A DNA stretch of 64,000 nt from Streptomyces pinistramenti (GTDB taxonomy: Bacteria; Actinomycetota; Actinomycetes; Streptomycetales; Streptomycetaceae): positions 16,899 through 80,898 of the forward strand of contig NZ_JAJCXB010000033.1 in assembly GCF_020564935.1 (NCBI RefSeq). Direction: 5' to 3'. The translations under genes were made by a program, and so were the position numbers. The notes under the pieces were generated by a model that did not search any database, was not told the origin of the DNA, and saw only the letters and a program-made list of their open reading frames with translations. The first letter of the stretch is position 1. The number at the start of each line of letters is the position of its first letter. This document shows, one piece after another, positions 60,042 to 64,000 of the stretch.

Positions 60042-61085
60042 TCAACGCTCTTTGCGCCCCATCACCAGAACGTCGTCCACTGCGTCCAACGGGCCGATCG
60101 TCGCGGGCCGGAAGCCGGCTTCCCTGAGCCAGGTGTGGCATTCCGTGACCGAATACTCGCCGCCGCCGGCGGACCATACGAGCATGATCAAGGCGGCCAT
60201 GGAGGCGGAGAGCGATGCCCTGCTATTGCTGATCATGGGGTCGTAAATGATGACCGCGCCGCCCGGCCGCACCGCGTCATACGCCTTGCGCAACAGCTTG
60301 CGGCGCTCTTCCGTACCCCAGTTGTGGAGCACATGCCCGAAGATGAGCACATCGGCTTCGGGCAGTGGATCGGAGAAGAAATCACCACCGTGAAAGGTGA
60401 CCTTTTTCTCGCTGCCGAGTGCGGCCATGTGCGCCGCGAAGTCCCCCTCGATCTGCGGCAGATCGAATACTCCGGCCGTCAGGTGCGGGGCCTGCCGGAC
60501 GAGGTGGTGTGCGACGCTTCCGCGGGCCCCGCCGACGTCGATGAACGAGCGGTAGCCGCTCCAGTCGAGGTCACCGAGGCGTTGCAGGAGCACGGAGGTG
60601 TTCACGTCCATGCTCTCCAGGAAGGCTTCCTTCGTCTCCTTGTCACGGTAGAGACTGTCGTAGGGACTGCCTTCGAGCGCGCTGCGGTTCTGCGGCTTCC
60701 CCGTGCGCAGCGCCGTCCCGAGACCTTCCCAGGCCGGGTTCAACTCGCGCTCACAGAACCGGAGATAGCCCCCGATGAATTCCGGACGCCCTCGTACCAG
60801 ATACCGTTCGGCGGCGGCCGAATTCCGGAACGTTCCGTCCTCGTCGGCCCGCAGCAGACCGAGCCCTGCCAAGGCCATCAGGAAGTCATTGGCTCCGGGC
60901 ATGAGGAAACCGAATCGCTTGCCCAGTTCCTCGGCTGTGGCCGACGCCCCGGACAGTTCGGTGAAGAGGTCGGACTCCGCCGCGGTAAGCAGGATCTTCG
61001 TCTGCCAAAAACCGGTCAGAATTCCCATGACATGACCGATGGACGGCTCTTCCGGCTCCGGAACAGAAGTGTTCTGGTCGCTCAT
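60042..61085 (-). CDS. SAM-dependent O-methyltransferase, first gene of the biosynthetic operon
   Basis: About 347 residues. The N-terminal dimerisation domain (winged helix at about 20-100) is followed by the class I methyltransferase fold. It has FIDVGGARGSVAHHL for SAM, GGDFFSDPLPEADV, and the catalytic His in FGHVLHNWG (about 260), as in small-molecule O-methyltransferases such as those of type II polyketide pathways. GGAGAG precedes ATG 61085. A SARP-type promoter precedes the gene. It probably methylates a phenol of the product. Confidence 0.9.
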   Translation of the reverse strand: MSDQNTSVPEPEEPSIGHVMGILTGFWQTKILLTAAESDLFTELSGASATAEELGKRFGFLMPGANDFLMALAGLGLLRADEDGTFRNSAAAERYLVRGRPEFIGGYLRFCERELNPAWEGLGTALRTGKPQNRSALEGSPYDSLYRDKETKEAFLESMDVNTSVLLQRLGDLDWSGYRSFIDVGGARGSVAHHLVRQAPHLTAGVFDLPQIEGDFAAHMAALGSEKKVTFHGGDFFSDPLPEADVLIFGHVLHNWGTEERRKLLRKAYDAVRPGGAVIIYDPMISNSRASLSASMAALIMLVWSAGGGEYSVTECHTWLREAGFRPATIGPLDAVDDVLVMGRKER

Positions 61086-61157
61086 GCAAGGCTCTCCAGG
61101 AGTAGCAGGACAACGCCGGGACCGCACTGCTGCGGGCCTGAGCGTCGGTTCCTGCGG

Positions 61158-61200
61158 ATCCTCGCAGCGTCCGTCCAAGGAACGACCAAGAACCGTTCAA
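61158..61200 (-). promoter_or_regulatory. SARP-type promoter of the biosynthetic operon
   Basis: On the minus strand three heptamers TTGAACG, TTGGTCG and TTGGACG follow each other with 4-base spacers (61194-61200, 61183-61189, 61172-61178), an 11-base period. The last ends 8 bases before GAGGAT (61158-61163), a -10-like hexamer. This is the classical SARP activator geometry. The palindrome CCGTTCA-ACG-TGAACGG overlaps its upstream end. Confidence 0.75.
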
Positions 61201-61376
61201 CGTGAACGGGGAGTCACCAGCACGGACAATCGGCGATCAGCCGGAAACGTCCTGGACGGCCTTGCGGCAAAAAGCCGGTGCTGCATGTTTCGTCAAGGCC
61301 GGCCCGGATACGCGTCGGAGTGCCCCACCGGTTCCGCCGGGGCACTGCGCGCCCCGCACGGACCGCGGCGGAAATG

Positions 61377-61416
61377 CCGAAGGCCGGCACCGCACTGGAG
61401 TCGGGCCGGCCTTCGG
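61377..61416 (-). terminator. Hairpin terminator of the exporter gene
   Basis: A perfect 12-base stem (61377-61388 with 61405-61416) lies 54 bases after the exporter stop on the minus strand. The 384 bases between the exporter and methyltransferase genes hold this hairpin and the SARP promoter, but no gene that I can support. Confidence 0.7.
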
Positions 61417-61469
61417 ATCTGCATCTTCGTTGTGCCCTCAGCGACGGCCGCGGGCCGAGCCCGGGAACG

Positions 61470-62993
61470 TCAGCTCACCGGGGACGTGGGCGACGCGCCG
61501 TGCTCCTCCCGCCGCTCCCCGGCCGGTGTTTGCCCCGGCTCGTCCCCGGCGGACGCGTCGTCCGGCGCCGCGTCCGGCGTCTCGGGGCGGCCCGGCAGGA
61601 GCGAAGCCGCGGCGACGATGACGACGGCGACCGCGCACACGAACCAGTAGACGCTCCGGAACCCTCCGATCCCGGAGCCGAGGTCCGCCGCCGGGCCCGT
61701 GCCGGTGCCGGTGACCGCCAGGATCAGGGCGACGCAGGCGACGCCGAGCGCGCCGCCGAGCTGGTTGAGGTTGTAGACGACGGAGCTGCCCTGCGGCACC
61801 TTCTCCGGCGGCAGCGTCCGGTACAGCGACCCCATGGTCGGCGCACCGACGCCGCCCAGCCCCATACCGATCGCGAACGCGGCCAGGGCCGACCACACTT
61901 CGCTGCTGTCCGGACCGATACGGGTGAGCGCGACCGCCCCGAGCGCCGCCACGAGCGCTCCCCCGCGGACCAGACTGCGCGCCCCCAGCCGGTCGCTCAG
62001 CCGCCCGGCGAGAGGCATGGCGAGCGCCGAGCCCAGCCCCAGCGGCGCCACCAGCAGGCCGGCCGCGCGAGCGCCGTGCCCGTGCAGCACCTGGTAGTAC
62101 AGCGGCAGGGCGAACAGCCCCGCGAAGGTGGCCAGTCCGACCAGTCCCTGGACGGTGACGCTCGCGGCGAAGCTGCGGCTGCTGAACAGCCGGACGTCGA
62201 TCAGCGGCTCGTGCCGCCGGGTACGCAGTGCGTGCAGGACGTACCCGACGAGCAGCACGATCCCTCCGATGAGGGGGATGAGCACGGACGGTGCGTCCAG
62301 CCGGCCGCGCTCGCCCGCCTCCGTGAGGGCGAGCACGATCGCCGCGAAACCGGGAGCCATCAGCACGGCGCCGAGGAGGTCGAGCCGCGCGGCGGACTTC
62401 TTCCCGGCAGGCACACCGGCCGGGATCACCCGCAGCGCGAGCAGGACGGCCACGATCCCGATGGGCAGGTTGATGTAGAACATCGAGCGCCAGCCCAGCG
62501 ATTCGAGGACGACCCCGCCCAGCACGGGGCCGAGCACCGGTCCGAGCGAGAGAACGACGCCCATCATGCCCATCACGCGTCCGGCCCGGCCGGCTCCCGC
62601 CGCGCGGGCCAGGATCACCAGGACCAGCGGGTCGACCACACCGGCGCCGACGCCCTGGACGACGCGGAAGGCGACCAGGCTCCACAGGTTCCAGGCGAGC
62701 GCGGAGGCGAGTGAGCCGGCCAGGAACAGCGTCAGCCCGAACAGCCAGAGCTTCTTGACGCCGAACCGGCCGACGGCCCAACTGGTGACCGGAATGGTGA
62801 CGGTGAGCGCCAGCAGATAGCCGGTCGAGGCCCAGCTGATGGCGCTCAGCGTGGTATGGAACTCCTCGGCAAGGGTGTCGGCGGCGACGGTGACCATGGT
62901 GCTGTCGAGGATCCCCATGATCCCGCCCAGCAGGGTGACGCCGATGAGCCGTAACAGCCCCGCGTCCAGGCGGTCATCTCTGACTTGAGACAT
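61470..62993 (-). CDS. DHA2 (EmrB/QacA) 14-TM exporter, TetR-controlled
   Basis: About 507 residues with 14 helices and the DHA2 marker MGILDSTMVTVAADTLAEEF in helix 1. Loop 2-3 has GRFGVKKLWLFG, and GPVLGPVLGGVV is the antiporter motif. It is divergent from a TetR gene, with two TGAACC-N4-GGTTCA operators between. Leu14 is TTA (minus strand, 62952-62954), one of three such codons found in the cluster. It likely confers self-resistance by exporting the product or intermediates. ATG 62993; the upstream frame lacks start signals. Confidence 0.92.
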   Translation of the reverse strand: MSQVRDDRLDAGLLRLIGVTLLGGIMGILDSTMVTVAADTLAEEFHTTLSAISWASTGYLLALTVTIPVTSWAVGRFGVKKLWLFGLTLFLAGSLASALAWNLWSLVAFRVVQGVGAGVVDPLVLVILARAAGAGRAGRVMGMMGVVLSLGPVLGPVLGGVVLESLGWRSMFYINLPIGIVAVLLALRVIPAGVPAGKKSAARLDLLGAVLMAPGFAAIVLALTEAGERGRLDAPSVLIPLIGGIVLLVGYVLHALRTRRHEPLIDVRLFSSRSFAASVTVQGLVGLATFAGLFALPLYYQVLHGHGARAAGLLVAPLGLGSALAMPLAGRLSDRLGARSLVRGGALVAALGAVALTRIGPDSSEVWSALAAFAIGMGLGGVGAPTMGSLYRTLPPEKVPQGSSVVYNLNQLGGALGVACVALILAVTGTGTGPAADLGSGIGGFRSVYWFVCAVAVVIVAAASLLPGRPETPDAAPDDASAGDEPGQTPAGERREEHGASPTSPVS

Positions 62994-63033
62994 CACTTTC
63001 CCACTCCGTTGAGCGCGGTATTCCACACACCGC

Positions 63034-63049
63034 TGAACCAGGCGGTTCA
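63034..63049. promoter_or_regulatory. TGAACC-N4-GGTTCA operator (copy 2)
   Basis: TGAACC-AGGC-GGTTCA lies 41 bases before the exporter start, in its promoter. It has the same arms and spacing as copies 1 and 3. Confidence 0.82.
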
Positions 63050-63096
63050 ACATAACGACCCGCCAGGTCCGCCCGCAACCAGTCGGCCCACACTTT

Positions 63097-63112
63097 TGAA
63101 CCGGACGGTTCA
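63097..63112. promoter_or_regulatory. TGAACC-N4-GGTTCA operator (copy 3)
   Basis: TGAACC-GGAC-GGTTCA lies 31 bases before the TetR start, 63 bases (six DNA turns) from copy 2. It fits autorepression and cooperative binding. Confidence 0.82.
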
Positions 63113-63142
63113 TTTATCGGGGCGAGGCGATAGAGTGGCAGG

Positions 63143-63820
63143 GTGAACCGAGCCAAAACCCCAGCCCCGGCCACCGAGTTGAGCAGGCGCGGCGTGCCGC
63201 GCGGGCGCGTCGACAAGCGGCAGGCGATCCTCCAGGCCGCGTTCAAGACGTTCGCCCGCGAGGGGTACGGGCAGTCCTGCGTACGGGAGATCGCCGCCGA
63301 GGCAGGCGTGGCCAAGCCCACCATTTACAACCACCTCGGCGACAAGGAGACCTTGTTCCGCGAGGCGATGCGGGCCGCCGCAGGCCGCACGGTCGGCCAG
63401 GGCCTTGCGGCACTCGACCAGCTGCGCGACGTGCAAAACGACGTGCGCGCCGGGCTGGAGGACGCAGGGCACCGGCTGCTGCTGCACCACTGCGACGAAG
63501 AGTCCCAAGCGCTCCGCCGGCTGCTGCACGCCGAAGCGGCCCGGTTTCCCGAACTGCTGGAGCTGATCCAGCAAGAGAGCGCCCGGCACCTCCACGACGC
63601 CCTCGCCGACCGCCTGGCGCGCCTCGCGCTCTCCGGCCTGCTGCGCACGAACGACCCCGACCTCGCCGCCGAGCAATTCCTCGCGCTGCTCACGGGCCCG
63701 ATGGAGCTGCGCTCCCGCCTGGGCACCCGCAAGGTCCCCGACGCCGAACTGCGGGCGGTCGGACGGTCCGCGGTCGACACCTTCCTGTGCGCCTACGCCC
63801 CTGGATCCGTCGACGCGTAG
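63143..63820 (+). CDS. TetR-family repressor of the exporter
   Basis: 225 residues. The helix-turn-helix SCVREIAAEAGVAKPTIYNH is at about 46-65, followed by LGDKETLFREAM. The C-terminal part resembles the AefR-like group of TetR proteins. It is divergent from the DHA2 exporter and shares its palindromic operators. A third copy 19 kb away before the SDR/hydrolase genes suggests a wider regulon in the cluster. GTG 63143 has a weak GGCAGGG site. The ligand is probably the polyketide or an intermediate. Confidence 0.9.
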   Translation: MNRAKTPAPATELSRRGVPRGRVDKRQAILQAAFKTFAREGYGQSCVREIAAEAGVAKPTIYNHLGDKETLFREAMRAAAGRTVGQGLAALDQLRDVQNDVRAGLEDAGHRLLLHHCDEESQALRRLLHAEAARFPELLELIQQESARHLHDALADRLARLALSGLLRTNDPDLAAEQFLALLTGPMELRSRLGTRKVPDAELRAVGRSAVDTFLCAYAPGSVDA

Positions 63821-63873
63821 CCGAGGCCCCGCCCCCGGACGCAGCGGCTGAGGGCCGGCTCGCGAGCGCCTGC

Positions 63874-64000
63874 TCAGTCCTTGATTTCGCAGATGATGGC
63901 GCCGGAGGTGAGGGCGGCGCCGACTTCGGCGGTGAGGCCCTTGATGGTGCCGGCGCGGTGGGCGTTGAGGGGCTGTTCCATTTTCATGGCTTCGAGGACG
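63874..64000 (-). CDS. Acyl-CoA carboxylase biotin-carrier domain, C-terminal part (runs off window)
   Basis: The minus strand reads LEAMKMEQPLNAHRAGTIKG, then AEVGAALTSGAIICEIKD and a stop at 63874. EAMKM is the biotin attachment motif, the Lys being biotinylated. This is the C-terminus of an alpha subunit (biotin carboxylase plus carrier) of the JadJ/AccA type, or of a separate carrier protein. The rest lies beyond the right edge. It is convergent with the TetR gene and would partner the beta and epsilon subunits at 48.7-50.6 kb. Confidence 0.88.
   Translation of the reverse strand, partial: VLEAMKMEQPLNAHRAGTIKGLTAEVGAALTSGAIICEIKD

Noticed and set aside
61193..61209. Palindrome CCGTTCA-ACG-TGAACGG as a separate operator
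   Set aside because: It overlaps the first SARP heptamer and does not match the TGAACC-N4-GGTTCA arms in spacing, so I did not call it as a separate site.
1..64000. tRNA, rRNA, CRISPR arrays, insertion sequences, prophage genes
   Set aside because: I looked for tRNA-like T-loops, repeat-spacer arrays, transposase or integrase motifs and found none that I could support.

Overview
The window looks like a chromosomal segment of a Streptomyces or a close relative. Coding regions are very GC-rich, GTG and TTG starts are common, and regulators of Streptomyces type (TetR, SARP, atypical OmpR) are abundant. It carries a type II polyketide locus and rare TTA codons placed in regulators. I saw no rRNA, tRNA, CRISPR array, insertion sequence or prophage.

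About 0-41 kb is ordinary chromosome with many small catabolic units. 0-3.7 kb: a DMT-type transporter, a Nudix hydrolase, two DUF202 membrane proteins and an MBL-fold hydrolase. 3.8-9.4 kb: an acyl-CoA catabolic set (phosphotransferase, acyl-CoA dehydrogenase, TetR, acyl-CoA ligase, SDR) linked by a shared operator-like box. 9.5-19.2 kb: a NamZ-like DUF1343 protein, an MHS transporter, a secreted penicillin-acylase-family enzyme, a BKACE enzyme, an amidase and SoxR. 19.2-26.3 kb: MaoC with its TetR, a decayed acyl-CoA dehydrogenase beside another TetR, a urea transporter, and alcohol and aldehyde dehydrogenases. 26.4-30 kb: homogentisate dioxygenase with a GntR regulator and a transporter. 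30-34 kb: an orphan type-ISP-like protein and a TetR-controlled DrrAB-like ABC exporter. 34-40.6 kb: a GDSL lipase, an AAA ATPase, cyclophilin and two cell-wall enzymes.

About 41 kb to the right edge is a type II PKS cluster of angucycline type. Read in the direction of transcription (minus strand), the core order is O-methyltransferase, PgaE/UrdE-type oxygenase, TcmI-type cyclase, KS-alpha, KS-beta (CLF), ACP, ketoreductase, aromatase, PgaM/UrdM-type oxygenase-reductase fusion and an SDR. Acyl-CoA carboxylase beta and epsilon subunits, an exporter and two tandem-domain ABM-like oxygenases follow. The oxygenase-to-fusion order is the conserved E-F-A-B-C-D-L-M order of urdamycin/gaudimycin-type loci. 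Regulators are a SARP with an NB-ARC-like ATPase region, an OmpR-type regulator lacking its phospho-acceptor Asp, and a TetR beside a 14-TM exporter. A partial biotin-carrier domain runs off the right edge, so the cluster continues. No glycosyltransferase or deoxysugar gene is visible here.

The most informative non-coding signals are three copies of TGAACC-N4-GGTTCA, two around the TetR/exporter pair and one 19 kb away. There is also a triple 11-bp-period heptamer repeat, 8 bp before a -10-like hexamer, ahead of the biosynthetic operon, as expected of a SARP-activated promoter. TTA codons occur in the SARP, the atypical response regulator and the exporter, suggesting bldA control.
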